This document shows positions 7,696 through 17,232 of a stretch of 64,000 bases of DNA, piece by piece. Numbering within the stretch: position 1 is the first letter of the stretch; every line of letters starts with the position of its first letter. The position numbers and the translations under genes were made by a program. The DNA comes from Diaminobutyricimonas aerilata (GTDB lineage Bacteria > Actinomycetota > Actinomycetes > Actinomycetales > Microbacteriaceae): contig NZ_PGFF01000001.1 of assembly GCF_002797715.1 (NCBI RefSeq), forward strand, positions 981,304 through 1,045,303. The letters run 5' to 3'. Below the pieces are notes generated by a model. The model searched no databases. It saw only the letters and a program-made list of their open reading frames with translations, and had not been told where the DNA came from.

Positions 7696-9347
7696 CGCCA
7701 TCCGGGCAGCCAGTAGTGCAGCTGGATGAACCACCACGGCACCTGCGCGCCGGTCCACAACGGCAGGAAGAACGCGCTCACGAGCACGCAGAAGCCGAGG
7801 TAGATCGCCACGAGGCGGATGCCGCTGAGGCGCCTCCAGGTCGGGTCGTGCCGGGAGCCGAGGATGATGCCGATCACCGCCACGAGCCCGAGCACGAGGT
7901 AGGGCTCGAAGGCGATCGTGTAGAACTGGAACACCGTGCGCCCCAGGTACAGCAACCACGGCAGGTAGCCCGCCGCGAGCGCGATCAGAATGAAGCCGAC
8001 GCGCCACTCCCGGTACCGCGCGAGCCGGTACACGAGGTACAGGCATGCGGCCGTGGCAGCCCACCAGATGAGCGGGTTCGCGATCCCCGTGATGCTCTGA
8101 CCGCACAGGTCGGCGGTGCATCCGTCGTCGCCGGTCTCGACGCTGCGCCAGTACATGCTCGTCGGGCGGATCATGAGCAGCCAGGTGAGCGGATTCGCCT
8201 GATACCCGTGGGGGCGGTTCTCGCCGACGTGGTAGTTGTACATCGTCGCCTGGTAGTGCCACCAGTTCTGCAGGTCGACGGGAACCCAGGCGAGCAGCCC
8301 GCCCCAGGCGGTGTTGCCCTCCTCGACCCAGTGGCGGAAGTACCCGCCGTCGGTCGCGAACCAGCCCGTCCACGTCGCGAGGTAGGCGACCGCGGCGATC
8401 GGAACCGTGAGGAGGAAACTCACCGGACCCTGCTTGAGCACCGTGCCGGTGGCCCAGAACGGCACTCCCGCCCGGCGGCGCGCGACGGCGTCGACGACAA
8501 GGGTGTACACGGCGAGTGCCGCGAGGAAGTACAGCCCGCTCCACTTCACGCCGATCGCGAGCCCGAACGCGAGCCCAGCGACCATCAGCCACGGCCGCCA
8601 CCACAGCGCCGGCCCCCAGTCGAGCCCCTTGCCCGCATCCGTGCGGCTGAGCACCCACAGGTCGAGTCGGCGTCGCGTCCACCGGCGGTCGAGCAGCACC
8701 GCGGCGACGCCGAGCAGTGCGAGCAACGTGAGGGAGCCGTCGAGCAGGGCGACCCGGCTCATCACGATCGCGTTGCCGTCGATCGCGAGCAGCCCGCCCG
8801 CGATCACGGTGAGAAGCGTGGAGCGGAACAGCGCCCACGCGACCGCCATGGTGACCGCGATGACGAGCAACCCGACGACGGCGGTGCTGAGGCGCCAGCC
8901 GACGGGGTTCTCCGCCCCGAACGCCGCGAGGCCCGCGGCGATGATCCACTTGCCGAGCGGCGGATGCGCGACGAAGCTCGGGTCGGTCGAGTACACGTCG
9001 GGGTTGCCGCCCGCGAACTGCTCGTTCGCGTCCTCACCCCACGACCCCTCGTACCCGAGGCGCATGAGCGTGTACGCGTCTTTCACGTAGTAGGTCTCGT
9101 CGAACACGAGGGCCTGCGGATGCGCGAGGTTCCACAGGCGCAGCACGGCGGCCACGAGCAGCACGAACGCCGGTCCGCCCCACCGCCAGAGCCGCGCGCG
9201 AGCGGGAGTCGCGAGCATCCGACCCCACCAGTCGTCGAGCCGCGTGCCGCGCGGCTCGTCGACGGCGGCGTGCGGCGTGCCGGAGGTGCCACCGGCGATG
9301 AGACGGTCGACCTCGCTGGGCGCGGGGGAGGGGTCGCTCGCGCTCAC
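7692..9347 (-). CDS. pmt: Polyprenyl-phosphomannose--protein mannosyltransferase
   Basis: Pmt transfers mannose from polyprenyl-phosphomannose to Ser/Thr of exported proteins at the membrane. The 551-residue protein has a cytoplasmic N-tail followed by multiple helices; the catalytic Asp-Glu pair is in FDETYYVKDAY (Asp83, Glu84), and HPPLGKW is the conserved motif of the first large loop. The C-terminus ends in a helix and YWLPGWR. The GTG start at 9347 is supported by TACGAT on the minus strand ending 6 nt upstream (leaderless); a nearby ATG is out of frame. It is divergent from rsmI, as in mycobacteria. It overlaps the YeiH gene by 4 nt. Confidence 0.9.
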   Translation of the reverse strand: MSASDPSPAPSEVDRLIAGGTSGTPHAAVDEPRGTRLDDWWGRMLATPARARLWRWGGPAFVLLVAAVLRLWNLAHPQALVFDETYYVKDAYTLMRLGYEGSWGEDANEQFAGGNPDVYSTDPSFVAHPPLGKWIIAAGLAAFGAENPVGWRLSTAVVGLLVIAVTMAVAWALFRSTLLTVIAGGLLAIDGNAIVMSRVALLDGSLTLLALLGVAAVLLDRRWTRRRLDLWVLSRTDAGKGLDWGPALWWRPWLMVAGLAFGLAIGVKWSGLYFLAALAVYTLVVDAVARRRAGVPFWATGTVLKQGPVSFLLTVPIAAVAYLATWTGWFATDGGYFRHWVEEGNTAWGGLLAWVPVDLQNWWHYQATMYNYHVGENRPHGYQANPLTWLLMIRPTSMYWRSVETGDDGCTADLCGQSITGIANPLIWWAATAACLYLVYRLARYREWRVGFILIALAAGYLPWLLYLGRTVFQFYTIAFEPYLVLGLVAVIGIILGSRHDPTWRRLSGIRLVAIYLGFCVLVSAFFLPLWTGAQVPWWFIQLHYWLPGWR

Positions 9348-9353
9348 CCGGCC

Positions 9354-9359
9354 ATCGTA
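9354..9359 (-). promoter_or_regulatory. -10 element of pmt (leaderless)
   Basis: TACGAT on the minus strand ends 6 nt before GTG 9347 and decides the start of the mannosyltransferase. Confidence 0.45.
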
Positions 9360-9494
9360 GTTCGCCGCGTGGGCCGGGCCCGGGCGGGGGACGACGGCGT
9401 TCGCGGCTCCTCCGCGAACGCGCACGACGTCGAGAAACCGGTCGCTCTCGCCCTCTCCGGGGTCGCGCCCTCGTGCATCGGGGATGATGGCGAG

Positions 9495-10313
9495 GTGATC
9501 ATCCTCGCCGCGACCCCGATCGGAAACCTCGGCGACGCCTCCCGCCGTCTCGTGGAGGCGCTCGAGAACGCCGAGACGATCGCGGCCGAGGACACCCGCA
9601 CGGCGATCCACCTCATGCGCGCGCTCGGTGTCGAGAACCGGCCCCGGCTCATCCCCCTGCACGAGCACAACGAGACCGCCCGCGCGGCGGAGCTCGTCGA
9701 GGCGGCGCGCGACAGCGACCTGCTGGTGCTCACGGATGCGGGAATGCCGACCGTGAGCGATCCGGGCTTCCCCCTCGTCGCCGCCGCGGCCGAGGCGGGT
9801 GTGACGGTGACGGCGCTGCCCGGGCCGAGCGCCGTGCTCACCGCCCTCGCCGTGAGCGGGCTGCCGACCGACCGGTTCGCCTTCGAGGGATTCGTGCCCC
9901 GCAAGGGACGGGCGTCGTACTTCGATGCGCTCGCCACCGAGCGGCGCACCCTGGTGTTCTTCGAGTCCCCGAACCGCATCGGCGACACCCTCGCCGAACT
10001 CGCCGCATCCTTCGGACCGGATCGTCGTGTCGCCGTGTGCCGGGAGCTGACGAAGCTGCACGAGGAGGTCGTGCGCGGCACCGCCGCGGAGGTCGCCGAG
10101 CGCTTCGCGGACGGCGCGCGCGGCGAGATCGTGCTCGTGGTCGAGGGGGCCGGGGCGGTCACGACCGACCCGGCGGACGCGGTCGAGCGGGTGCTCGGAC
10201 TCGTCGCCGGAGGCGCGCGCCTCAAGGAGGCGGCGGCCGACGTCGCCGCCGAGACGGGCCTCGGTCGTCGCGACCTCTACGAGGCGGCGCTCGCCGCTCG
10301 CCGCTCGCGCTGA
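9495..10313 (+). CDS. rsmI: 16S rRNA (cytidine1402-2'-O)-methyltransferase RsmI
   Basis: RsmI uses SAM to methylate the ribose of C1402 in the decoding centre. The 272-residue protein starts LAATPIGNLGD, the family's N-terminal signature, followed by AAEDTRTA, LTDAGMPTVSDPG, ALPGPSAVLTAL and FEGFVPRKG, all core tetrapyrrole-methylase-fold motifs of RsmI. The C-terminal segment ending LGRRDLYEAAL is the usual small domain. GTG 9495 is the only sensible start; GATGAT lies 6 nt upstream as a weak -10. It is divergent from pmt and convergent with the aldo/keto reductase. Confidence 0.93.
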   Translation: MIILAATPIGNLGDASRRLVEALENAETIAAEDTRTAIHLMRALGVENRPRLIPLHEHNETARAAELVEAARDSDLLVLTDAGMPTVSDPGFPLVAAAAEAGVTVTALPGPSAVLTALAVSGLPTDRFAFEGFVPRKGRASYFDALATERRTLVFFESPNRIGDTLAELAASFGPDRRVAVCRELTKLHEEVVRGTAAEVAERFADGARGEIVLVVEGAGAVTTDPADAVERVLGLVAGGARLKEAAADVAAETGLGRRDLYEAALAARRSR

Positions 10314-10326
10314 ACCGCGCCGGCGC

Positions 10327-11199
10327 TCAGCGCGCCGGCACGCTCGCGCTGAGCGCCTCGAGCTGCTGCTCGGTGAGCTCGAGCTCCGCCGCGGCGGCCG
10401 AGTCCCGGATCGACTCGGGCCGCGACGCCCCCGGGATGGGGATGACCACCGGGCTGAGCGAGAGCTCCCAGGCGAGCACGACCTGCTGCGGGCTGACGCC
10501 GAGCTCCTCGGCGAGCGCACCGAACGCGGTGTGTTCGCCGCCGACCTCGCCCGCCTTGCTGATTCCGCCGAGCGGGCTCCAGGGCAGGAACGCGATGCCG
10601 TGCTGCCCGCAGTAGTCGAGTTCGCCGAGCGAGTCGCGGTAGGCCGGGGAGAACTGGTTCTGCACCGACACGAGACGATCGCCGAGCACCTCGCGGGCGA
10701 TCTGGATCTCGGCGATGGAGGCGTTCGAGATGCCCGCCATGCGGATGACGCCCTCATCGAGCAGGTCGACGAACGCGCCGAGTGATTCGGCGTAGTCGAT
10801 CTGCCGGTCGGGTCGGTGGAACTGGTAGAGGCCGATCGCCTCGACCCCGAGACGGCGGGCGGACTCCTTCGCCGCCTTCTTCAAGTAGGCCGGATGCCCG
10901 TTGTTCTCCCACGGGGGGCTCGAACGGAAGATGAGTCCACCCTTCGTCGCGACGAGCACGTCCGACGTGTCGCCCGACCAGGTGCGCAGCGCCTCGGCGA
11001 TGAGTTCCTCGTTGTGTCCCTGCCCGTCGGCCTCGGTCGTGTAGGCGTCGGCCGTGTCGATGAGGGTGATGCCCGAGTCCAGCGCCGCGTGGACGGTCGC
11101 GATGGACCGGTCGCGGTCGGGCCGGCCGGGGATCGACATGGGCATGCCGCCGAGGCCGATCGCGCTGACGGAGAGGGGACCGATTCGTCGCTGCTTCAT
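10327..11199 (-). CDS. Aldo/keto reductase
   Basis: A 290-residue NADPH-dependent oxidoreductase of the AKR superfamily with the (beta/alpha)8 fold. Catalytic positions are visible: Asp and Tyr in DTADAYT, Lys in VLVATKGG, and His in YQFHRPD. GISNASIAEI and WSPLGG are further family blocks. ATG 11199 was preferred over ATG 11208 because TAGAGT on the minus strand (11207-11212) ends 7 nt before it, which would place the longer start inside the promoter. The substrate cannot be predicted. It sits between rsmI and metG and runs against both. Confidence 0.88.
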   Translation of the reverse strand: MKQRRIGPLSVSAIGLGGMPMSIPGRPDRDRSIATVHAALDSGITLIDTADAYTTEADGQGHNEELIAEALRTWSGDTSDVLVATKGGLIFRSSPPWENNGHPAYLKKAAKESARRLGVEAIGLYQFHRPDRQIDYAESLGAFVDLLDEGVIRMAGISNASIAEIQIAREVLGDRLVSVQNQFSPAYRDSLGELDYCGQHGIAFLPWSPLGGISKAGEVGGEHTAFGALAEELGVSPQQVVLAWELSLSPVVIPIPGASRPESIRDSAAAAELELTEQQLEALSASVPAR

Positions 11200-11206
11200 G
11201 CGCGGC

Positions 11207-11212
11207 ACTCTA
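11207..11212 (-). promoter_or_regulatory. -10 element of the aldo/keto reductase gene
   Basis: TAGAGT on the minus strand lies 7 nt before ATG 11199; it sits over the alternative ATG 11208 and so argues against that start. Confidence 0.45.
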
Positions 11213-11324
11213 TGCGGGCGCGGGCCGCGTCCCCTTCAGCCTGGAGGAGCGCTGGACGAGCGCTGGTCGTCGGCCGCGAAGGGTCGTGCGCGGGCCACCG
11301 CCGTCACGGGCATCCGCGCCCCCG

Positions 11325-11330
11325 TAGACT
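11325..11330 (+). promoter_or_regulatory. -10 element of metG (leaderless)
   Basis: TAGACT ends 7 nt before ATG 11338, so the metG mRNA probably begins at or one base before the start codon. Confidence 0.55.
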
Positions 11331-11337
11331 CGACGCC

Positions 11338-12906
11338 ATGCCCGGCGAGTCCTTCTACATCGCGACGCCCATCTTCTACGTCAACGATGTTCCGCACATC
11401 GGGCACGCCTACACCGAGGTGGCCGCCGACGTGTTCGCCCGCTGGCACCGTCAGCGCGGCGAGGACTCCTGGCTGCTCACCGGTACCGACGAGCACGGAC
11501 AGAAGATCCTGCGCACCGCCGTCGCGAACAACACCACGCCGCAGCAGTGGGCCGACGAGCTCGTCGAGTCCGCGTGGAAGCCGCTGCTGAAGACGATCGA
11601 CATCGCCAACGACGACTTCATCCGCACCACCGACGCCCGCCACGAGGAGGGTGTCACCAAGTTCCTGCAGAAGCTCTACGACGACGGGTACATCTACGCC
11701 GGCGAGTACGAGGGCTTCTACTGCGTCGGGTGCGAGGAGTACAAGCAGCCGAGCGACCTCGTCGACGGCACCGGGGAGTACGAGGGCCAGCAGGTCTGCG
11801 CCATCCACGGTCGTCCCATCGAGGTGCTCAAGGAGCGCAACTACTTCTTCCGCATGAGCCAGTTCGAGCAGCAGCTGCTCGACCTCTACGAGAACGAGCC
11901 CGACTTCGTGCGCCCCGAGAGCGTGCGCAACGAGATCGTGCAGTTCGTGAAGCAGGGTCTCGCCGACCTCTCGATCTCGCGGTCGAGCTTCGACTGGGGC
12001 ATCAAGATCCCGTGGGACGACAGCCACGTCGTCTACGTCTGGTTCGAGGCGCTGCTGAACTACATCACCGCGATCGGCTACGGCGTCGACGACGAGCAGT
12101 TCGAGCGCCGCTGGCCCGCGATCCAGCTCGTCGGCAAGGACATCGCGCGCTTCCACGCGGTCATCTGGCCGGCGATGCTCATGGCGGCCGGCCTCCCGGT
12201 TCCGCGCGGTGTCTTCGGCCACGGCTGGCTGCTCGTCGGCGGCGAGAAGATGTCGAAGTCGAAGCTCACCGGCATCGCGCCGAACCAGATCACCGACACG
12301 TTCGGGTCGGATGCGTTCCGCTACTACTTCCTGCGCGCGATCACCTTCGGGCAGGACGGCTCGTTCAGCTGGGAGGACCTCAGCGCCCGCTACCAGGCCG
12401 AACTGGCGAACGGGTTCGGCAACCTCGCCTCGCGCGTCGTCGCCATGGTGCGGCGGTACCGCGACGGCGTCGTCACCGAGGGCGGCGCGCGCACCGAGGC
12501 GGACGAGCGCGTGCGTGCCGCGGAGCGCGCCGCGACGGAGCAGGCCGACGCGGCCATCGATCGGATGGCCATCCACGACGCGATCGCCGCGATCTGGCAG
12601 CTCGTCGACGAGCTCAACGGGTACATCACCGAGCAGGAGCCGTGGGCTCTCGCGAAGGACGAGGCGAACGCCGAGCGGCTCGACACCGTGCTGCACACCG
12701 CCGTCCGTGGGCTCGGCACCCTCGCCGTGCTGCTGTCGCCTGTGATGCCGAAGGCGACCGCCAAGCTGTGGCAGGCGATCGGCGGCACCGGCACGGTGCA
12801 GGAGCAGCCCATCGCCCGCGCGTACGAGTGGACCGCCGATCGGGCCGTCGAGGCGCTCGAGTCGGCGCTGTTCCCCCGCATCGAGAGCGAGCCCACGAGC
12901 GCGTGA
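11338..12906 (+). CDS. metG: Methionyl-tRNA synthetase
   Basis: MetG charges tRNA-Met with methionine. At 522 residues it is the short form without the C-terminal dimerisation domain, as in mycobacteria. PHIGH (residues 19-23) is the HIGH motif and KMSKS (304-308) the second class I signature. The connective peptide region CVGCEEYKQPSDL retains one CxxC knuckle only, so it is probably the single-knuckle type. ATG 11338 is supported by the TAGACT element just upstream. tatD follows after 22 nt, so metG, tatD, rsmA are probably one operon. Confidence 0.95.
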   Translation: MPGESFYIATPIFYVNDVPHIGHAYTEVAADVFARWHRQRGEDSWLLTGTDEHGQKILRTAVANNTTPQQWADELVESAWKPLLKTIDIANDDFIRTTDARHEEGVTKFLQKLYDDGYIYAGEYEGFYCVGCEEYKQPSDLVDGTGEYEGQQVCAIHGRPIEVLKERNYFFRMSQFEQQLLDLYENEPDFVRPESVRNEIVQFVKQGLADLSISRSSFDWGIKIPWDDSHVVYVWFEALLNYITAIGYGVDDEQFERRWPAIQLVGKDIARFHAVIWPAMLMAAGLPVPRGVFGHGWLLVGGEKMSKSKLTGIAPNQITDTFGSDAFRYYFLRAITFGQDGSFSWEDLSARYQAELANGFGNLASRVVAMVRRYRDGVVTEGGARTEADERVRAAERAATEQADAAIDRMAIHDAIAAIWQLVDELNGYITEQEPWALAKDEANAERLDTVLHTAVRGLGTLAVLLSPVMPKATAKLWQAIGGTGTVQEQPIARAYEWTADRAVEALESALFPRIESEPTSA

Positions 12907-12928
12907 CGCGCCGGACGGAAGGACGAGC

Positions 12929-13870
12929 GTGACCGACCAGAACGACCTGTCGGCCTTCGTGCGAGCCCGCGCGACCTCCACCGAGCAGGGGCAGACCCGC
13001 GACCTGGAGTACCCGCCGCTTCCGGAGGCGCTCGTCGTGCCGGTGTACGACAACCACGCCCACCTCGAGATCGCCGACGGCGACCCGAGCGGCGAGAACG
13101 GTCCGTTCGACTACCGCGAGCACCTCGACCGGGCGTCGAGCGTCGGCGTGCGCGGCGCCGTGCAGGTCGGCACCGACCTGCCCACCTCCCGCTGGACCGC
13201 GGAGGTCGTGCACCGCGAACCGCGCCTGCTCGGAGCGGTCGCCCTGCATCCGAACGAAGCGCCGGCGCTCGACGCCGCGGGGGAGCTCGACGACGCGCTC
13301 GCCGAGATCTCCGAACTCGCCGCGCGGCCGCGCATCCGGGCGATCGGTGAGACGGGCCTGGACTACTACCGCACCGGGGAGGACGGCCGTGCCGCGCAGC
13401 TGCGGTCGTTCGAGGCCCACATCGCGATCGCCAAGGAGCACGGCATCGCGATGCAGATCCACGACCGCGAGGCCCACCGCGACGTCATCGAGACGCTCCT
13501 GCGGGTCGGCGCCCCCGAGCGGACGGTGTTCCACTGCTTCTCGGGCGACGCGGAGCTCGGGCAGATCTGCACCGACAACGGCTGGTACATGTCGTTCGCC
13601 GGCACCGTGACGTTCAAGAACGCGCACGACCTTCGTGAGGCGCTCGAGGTGGCGCCCCGCAACCTGCTGCTCGTCGAGACGGACTCGCCGTACCTGACGC
13701 CCACGCCGTTCCGCGGGCGTCCGAACTCGCCGTACCTCATCCCGCACACGCTGCGGGCGATGGCGGATCACCTCGGCACCGATGTGTCGATGCTCGCCGC
13801 GCAGATCTCCTCCAACACCGAACTCGTCTACGGCACGTGGGAGTCGGACCCCGTCGTGCTCCCGGAGTGA
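12929..13870 (+). CDS. tatD: TatD family metal-dependent hydrolase
   Basis: TatD enzymes are metal-dependent (two-metal) nucleases with an amidohydrolase fold. This 313-residue protein shows NHAHLE (the HxH metal ligands, near residue 43), [24 protein letters not shown] and [14 protein letters not shown], all diagnostic. About 35 extra residues precede the usual start. GTG 12929 has GAAGGAC about 6 nt upstream, so translation is leadered here, fitting its internal operon position. Its stop overlaps the rsmA GTG start. In M. tuberculosis rpfB lies between these two genes; it is absent here. Confidence 0.92.
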   Translation: MTDQNDLSAFVRARATSTEQGQTRDLEYPPLPEALVVPVYDNHAHLEIADGDPSGENGPFDYREHLDRASSVGVRGAVQVGTDLPTSRWTAEVVHREPRLLGAVALHPNEAPALDAAGELDDALAEISELAARPRIRAIGETGLDYYRTGEDGRAAQLRSFEAHIAIAKEHGIAMQIHDREAHRDVIETLLRVGAPERTVFHCFSGDAELGQICTDNGWYMSFAGTVTFKNAHDLREALEVAPRNLLLVETDSPYLTPTPFRGRPNSPYLIPHTLRAMADHLGTDVSMLAAQISSNTELVYGTWESDPVVLPE

Positions 13871-14703
13871 GGGTGGGCGCGCTGCTCGGGCCCGCCGAGA
13901 TCCGGGATCTCGCCGACCTTCTCGGCATCCAGCCGACGAAGAAGCTCGGCCAGAACTTCGTCATCGACGGCAACACGGTGCGCAAGATCGTGCAGACCGC
14001 CGGCGTCACCGCCGACGACCGGGTGCTCGAGGTCGGTCCGGGCCTCGGTTCCCTCACGCTCGGCCTCACCGAGCTCGGCGCGCCGGTCACGGCGATCGAG
14101 ATCGACAAGCGCCTCGCCGAGCAGCTGCCGCTCACGGTGCGCGAACTGCAACCGGATGCGCGGCTCGAGGTCGTGACGGCCGACGCGCTGCGCGTCACCG
14201 AGCTGCCGACCGAGCCGACCGCGCTCGTGGCGAACCTGCCGTACAACGTCTCCGTGCCGGTGCTGCTGCACCTGCTCGAGCACTTCCCGTCGTTGCGCTC
14301 CGGGCTCGTGATGGTGCAGGCGGAGGTCGGTCACCGCCTCGCCGCGGCCCCGGGCTCGAAGGTGTACGGCGCGCCGAGCGTGAAGGCCGCCTGGTACGGC
14401 AGCTGGCGCACCGCGGGCAACGTGAGCCGGCAGGTCTTCTGGCCGGTGCCGAACGTCGACTCGGTGCTCGTCGGATTCCGTCGCGAGGAGCAGCCGGGCA
14501 CCGAAGCGGAACGGGTCGCGACCTTCGAGCTCGTCGACGCCGCCTTCCAGCAGCGGCGCAAGATGCTGCGTCAGGCCCTGTCGACCGTGCTCGGGGACTC
14601 GGCCACCGCATCCGCTCGCATCGCGGCGGCCGGCCTCGACCCGACCTCGCGCGGCGAGCAGCTCACGGTCGCGGACTTCCTCGCCATCGCGGGCACCGCC
14701 TGA
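13867..14703 (+). CDS. rsmA: 16S rRNA dimethyladenosine transferase RsmA/KsgA
   Basis: RsmA dimethylates A1518 and A1519 in helix 45 of 16S rRNA with SAM. The 278-residue protein has [10 protein letters not shown], the SAM loop [21 protein letters not shown] and the catalytic NLPYNVS motif, then the C-terminal helical domain with [12 protein letters not shown] 13867 overlaps the tatD stop as GTGA, which supports coupling; in-frame upstream codons lie inside tatD. A second GTG at 13873 is possible but less likely. It converges on the FMN reductase gene after 20 nt. Confidence 0.94.
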   Translation: MRVGALLGPAEIRDLADLLGIQPTKKLGQNFVIDGNTVRKIVQTAGVTADDRVLEVGPGLGSLTLGLTELGAPVTAIEIDKRLAEQLPLTVRELQPDARLEVVTADALRVTELPTEPTALVANLPYNVSVPVLLHLLEHFPSLRSGLVMVQAEVGHRLAAAPGSKVYGAPSVKAAWYGSWRTAGNVSRQVFWPVPNVDSVLVGFRREEQPGTEAERVATFELVDAAFQQRRKMLRQALSTVLGDSATASARIAAAGLDPTSRGEQLTVADFLAIAGTA

Positions 14704-14723
14704 CCGCTCCGGCCGGCGGGGCG

Positions 14724-15335
14724 TCAGCGCAGGGAGACCGCGTCGATGACGCTCGGGTCCGGCGCCGGAGCCCCGGGCAGGCGGCCCGAACTGCGCAGCT
14801 GGTAGGTGATGAGCGGCAGTGCGCGGGAGACGGAGAGCTGGATGCGCTCGTCGAGCTCGCTGGAGGTGACGCGGTAGTCGGTGAAGTCGTTCTCGTTGCC
14901 GAAGATGCCCAACGGCAGGGTGAGCGCCTGGAAGAACCCGAACAGCGGACGCATCTGGTGCTCCACGAGCAGCGCGTGACGGTCGCTGCCGCCGGTCGCG
15001 GTCAGCACGACGGGCTTGTCGACGAGCGAGTACTGCCCCACGTAGTCGAAGAAGTGCTTGAAGATGCCGGTGTAGGCGGCGCGGTAGGCGGGCGACCCGG
15101 CGACCACCACATCCGCCCGCTCCACCGCGTCGAGGGCGCGGCGGGCCGGCTCGCCGAGTTCGGAGCGTGAGGTGCCCGTGGCGAGGTCGGGCACGATGCC
15201 CGCGAGCTCGATGACCTCGGTGTCGGCGCCGAGGTCCTTCGCGAGCGCGTCGGCGACGGCGACGACCAGGGCGGTCGTGCGCGACGGGCGGGTGAGGCTG
15301 CCGCTCACCCCCACGATGCGGATGCGATCGGTCAC
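14724..15335 (-). CDS. NAD(P)H-dependent FMN reductase (MsuE/SsuE-like)
   Basis: A 203-residue flavodoxin-like reductase. VGVSGSLTRPSRT (about residues 8-20) is the FMN phosphate loop, and VVAGSPAYRAAYTGIFKHFFD is the characteristic mid-domain of the FMN_red family, closest in style to MsuE/SsuE partners that feed FMNH2 to sulfonate or sulfone monooxygenases. GTG 15335 has AGGAAGGGG about 7 nt upstream. A DszC/SfnB-like monooxygenase lies 4 kb away and could use it; that pairing is inference. A CGTGAC...GTTACG inverted repeat is upstream (15398-15414). Confidence 0.82.
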   Translation of the reverse strand: MTDRIRIVGVSGSLTRPSRTTALVVAVADALAKDLGADTEVIELAGIVPDLATGTSRSELGEPARRALDAVERADVVVAGSPAYRAAYTGIFKHFFDYVGQYSLVDKPVVLTATGGSDRHALLVEHQMRPLFGFFQALTLPLGIFGNENDFTDYRVTSSELDERIQLSVSRALPLITYQLRSSGRLPGAPAPDPSVIDAVSLR

Positions 15336-15397
15336 GGGGATCCCCTTCCTCGGTGGGCGTTTCCATGCTCGCCGTGCCCGCCCCGGCGTGCCAGTCG

Positions 15398-15414
15398 CGT
15401 GACCTCGCGTTACG
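15398..15414. promoter_or_regulatory. Inverted repeat upstream of FMN reductase and ispE
   Basis: CGTGAC-ctcgc-GTTACG lies between the divergent FMN reductase and ispE genes. It resembles the element before metY at 6699. Confidence 0.3.
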
Positions 15415-15441
15415 CGGTTCGGACCCTCCGGCATTCCCGGC

Positions 15442-15447
15442 TAGGTT
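15442..15447 (+). promoter_or_regulatory. -10 element of ispE (leaderless)
   Basis: TAGGTT ends 6 nt before ATG 15454, so the message starts on the start codon. Confidence 0.5.
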
Positions 15448-15453
15448 GGAAAC

Positions 15454-16389
15454 ATGACCGTGCCGGCCGCCTCCGCCGTCGTGCACGCGAGGGCGCCGGG
15501 CAAGATCAACGTCTTCCTCAAGGTCGGCGCCCTGCTCGACGACGGCTACCACGACGTGGCGATCGCGTACCAGGCGGTGTCGCTGTTCGAAGAGGTGCGC
15601 GTGCGCCACGCGGACGACTTCTCGGTGAGCCTCACCGGCAGCGTCGAACTCGGCCGTGTGCCGACCGACCCGTCGAACATCGCCATCCGCGCGGCACGGC
15701 TGCTCGCCCGCACGACGCGGTACCTCGGCGGCGTGCACATCGACATCGAGAAGAACGTGCCCGTCGCGGGCGGCATGGGCGGCGGCTCCGCGGATGCCGC
15801 GGCGACGCTCATCGCGTGTGACGCGCTGTGGCGCACCGACCTGCCGCGTGAACAGCTGCTCGCGCTTGCGCGCCAGCTCGGAGCCGACGTGCCGTTCGCG
15901 ATCACGGGCGGCACCGCGATCGGCACCGGCCGCGGCGACGAGCTCTCTCCCGCGCTCGCGAAGGGCCAGTTCCACTGGGTGCTGGCCGTTGCGGACTTCG
16001 GGCTCTCGACCCCGACGGTGTACACCGAGCTCGACCGGCACCGGGAGCGTCACGCGCGCGACATCTACCCGGCCGACCCCACGCCGACGGTCGACGCGCA
16101 CGTGCTGCAGGCGCTGCGCGCCGGCGACCCGCACATGCTCGCCGAGTGCCTGCACAACGACCTGCAGGCACCGGCCCTGCACCTCGAGCCGTCCCTCGCG
16201 GAGACGCTCGAGCTCGGCGAGGCGAACGGCGCGCTCGTCGGCATCGTCTCGGGTTCCGGTCCGACCGTCGCCTTCCTCGCCGCCGACCTCGACAGCGCCC
16301 TCGACCTGCAGGTCGCGCTCTCCGCAGCCCGCCTCAAGGCCGTGCGGGCGACCGGCCCGGTGCACGGCGCCCGCCTCGTCACCGACTGA
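15454..16389 (+). CDS. ispE: 4-diphosphocytidyl-2-C-methyl-D-erythritol kinase
   Basis: IspE phosphorylates the 2-hydroxyl of CDP-methylerythritol in the non-mevalonate isoprenoid pathway. The 311-residue GHMP kinase has [12 protein letters not shown] at the N-terminus, the ATP loop [17 protein letters not shown] (about residues 105-121) and the C-terminal [13 protein letters not shown] motif. The length is normal. The TAGGTT element fixes the ATG. Its place after rsmA follows the actinobacterial core order, although here the two are separated by the oppositely oriented FMN reductase gene. Confidence 0.95.
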   Translation: MTVPAASAVVHARAPGKINVFLKVGALLDDGYHDVAIAYQAVSLFEEVRVRHADDFSVSLTGSVELGRVPTDPSNIAIRAARLLARTTRYLGGVHIDIEKNVPVAGGMGGGSADAAATLIACDALWRTDLPREQLLALARQLGADVPFAITGGTAIGTGRGDELSPALAKGQFHWVLAVADFGLSTPTVYTELDRHRERHARDIYPADPTPTVDAHVLQALRAGDPHMLAECLHNDLQAPALHLEPSLAETLELGEANGALVGIVSGSGPTVAFLAADLDSALDLQVALSAARLKAVRATGPVHGARLVTD

Positions 16390-16399
16390 CGGGACACCG

Positions 16400-16556
16400 C
16401 CGGTCGCTGAGCCCGCCGGTCGCTGAGCTCATCGAAGCGACCGCAACGTGGTGCTCCCTTCGACAGGCTCAGGGAGCGACGACTCCGCAAGCACGCACCG
16501 GTTGCTGAGCCTGTCGAAGCGATGACCCCGGGTGCTCCTTCGACGGGCGCAGGGAG
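16400..16556. repeat. Cluster of CTTCGACAGGCTCAG-type inverted repeats
   Basis: CTTCGACAGGCTCAG (16458-16472) is followed by its inverted copy CTGAGCCTGTCGAAG (16505-16519) and a degenerate third copy (16538-16552); shorter CGCTGAG fragments begin near 16404. The copies can fold into hairpins between convergent ispE and metI and may end transcription from both sides. Confidence 0.7.
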
Positions 16557-16563
16557 CGGCCGG

Positions 16564-17232
16564 TCAGCGGCGCAGCGCCGCCCGCGAGAGCCGGTTGCCC
16601 ACGAGCTGCACGAGCTGCACCAGCACGATGATCACGCCGACCGCGGCCCACGTGACGACCGGGTTCCAGCGGTGGTGTCCGTAGGTGAGCGCGAAGTCGC
16701 CGAGCCCGCCGCCGCCGACGGTGCCCGCGACCGCGGACATGTCGATCACCGCGACGAACACGAACGTGACGCCGAGGATGAGCGGTCCGAGCGCCTCGGG
16801 AACGAGGAGCGTCGCGATGATGCGCCACGGTCCGGCGCCGGTTGCGCGCGCCGCCTCGATGACCCCGGGCTCGATCGTCACGAGGTTCTGCTCCACGATG
16901 CGCGAGAAGCCGAACGCCGTCGCGATCGCGAGCGGGGGGACGACGGCGGCGGTGCCGAGGAAGGTGCCCGTGAGCAGCGAGGTGAGCGGGATGATCGCCA
17001 CGAGCAGGATCACGAACGGGATCGGGCGCACGAAGTTGACCACGACGTTGAGCACCGCGAACACGACGCGGTTGGGCAGGATCGACCCCGCGCGCGTGAC
17101 GTAGAGGGCCGTGCCGACGATGAGTCCCGCCGCGCCGCCGATCAGCATCGTGAGCGCCGCCATGTACAGCGTCTCGCCGAGCGCTTCGAGGGCGAGGGGT
17201 CCGTGCAGGTCCCAGTCCCAGCCGACGTTCAT
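16564..17232 (-). CDS. metI: Methionine-type ABC transporter permease MetI
   Basis: A 222-residue permease with five or six membrane helices. The BPD_transp_1 EAA loop is VIEAARATGAGPWRIIATLLVPEA (about residues 130-153), and FVRPIPFVILLVAIIPLT with GGGGLGDFALTYG are typical of MetI. It forms the channel of a MetNIQ importer for methionine or related sulfur compounds. ATG 17232 overlaps the metN stop as ATGA, so the start and coupling are firm. Confidence 0.88.
   Translation of the reverse strand: MNVGWDWDLHGPLALEALGETLYMAALTMLIGGAAGLIVGTALYVTRAGSILPNRVVFAVLNVVVNFVRPIPFVILLVAIIPLTSLLTGTFLGTAAVVPPLAIATAFGFSRIVEQNLVTIEPGVIEAARATGAGPWRIIATLLVPEALGPLILGVTFVFVAVIDMSAVAGTVGGGGLGDFALTYGHHRWNPVVTWAAVGVIIVLVQLVQLVGNRLSRAALRR

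Noticed and set aside
7692..10757. A 1021-codon minus-strand frame spanning pmt and the region of rsmI
   Set aside because: Residues upstream of the pmt start at 9347 are antisense to rsmI and have no protein-like character; a -10 element and family alignment support the shorter start.
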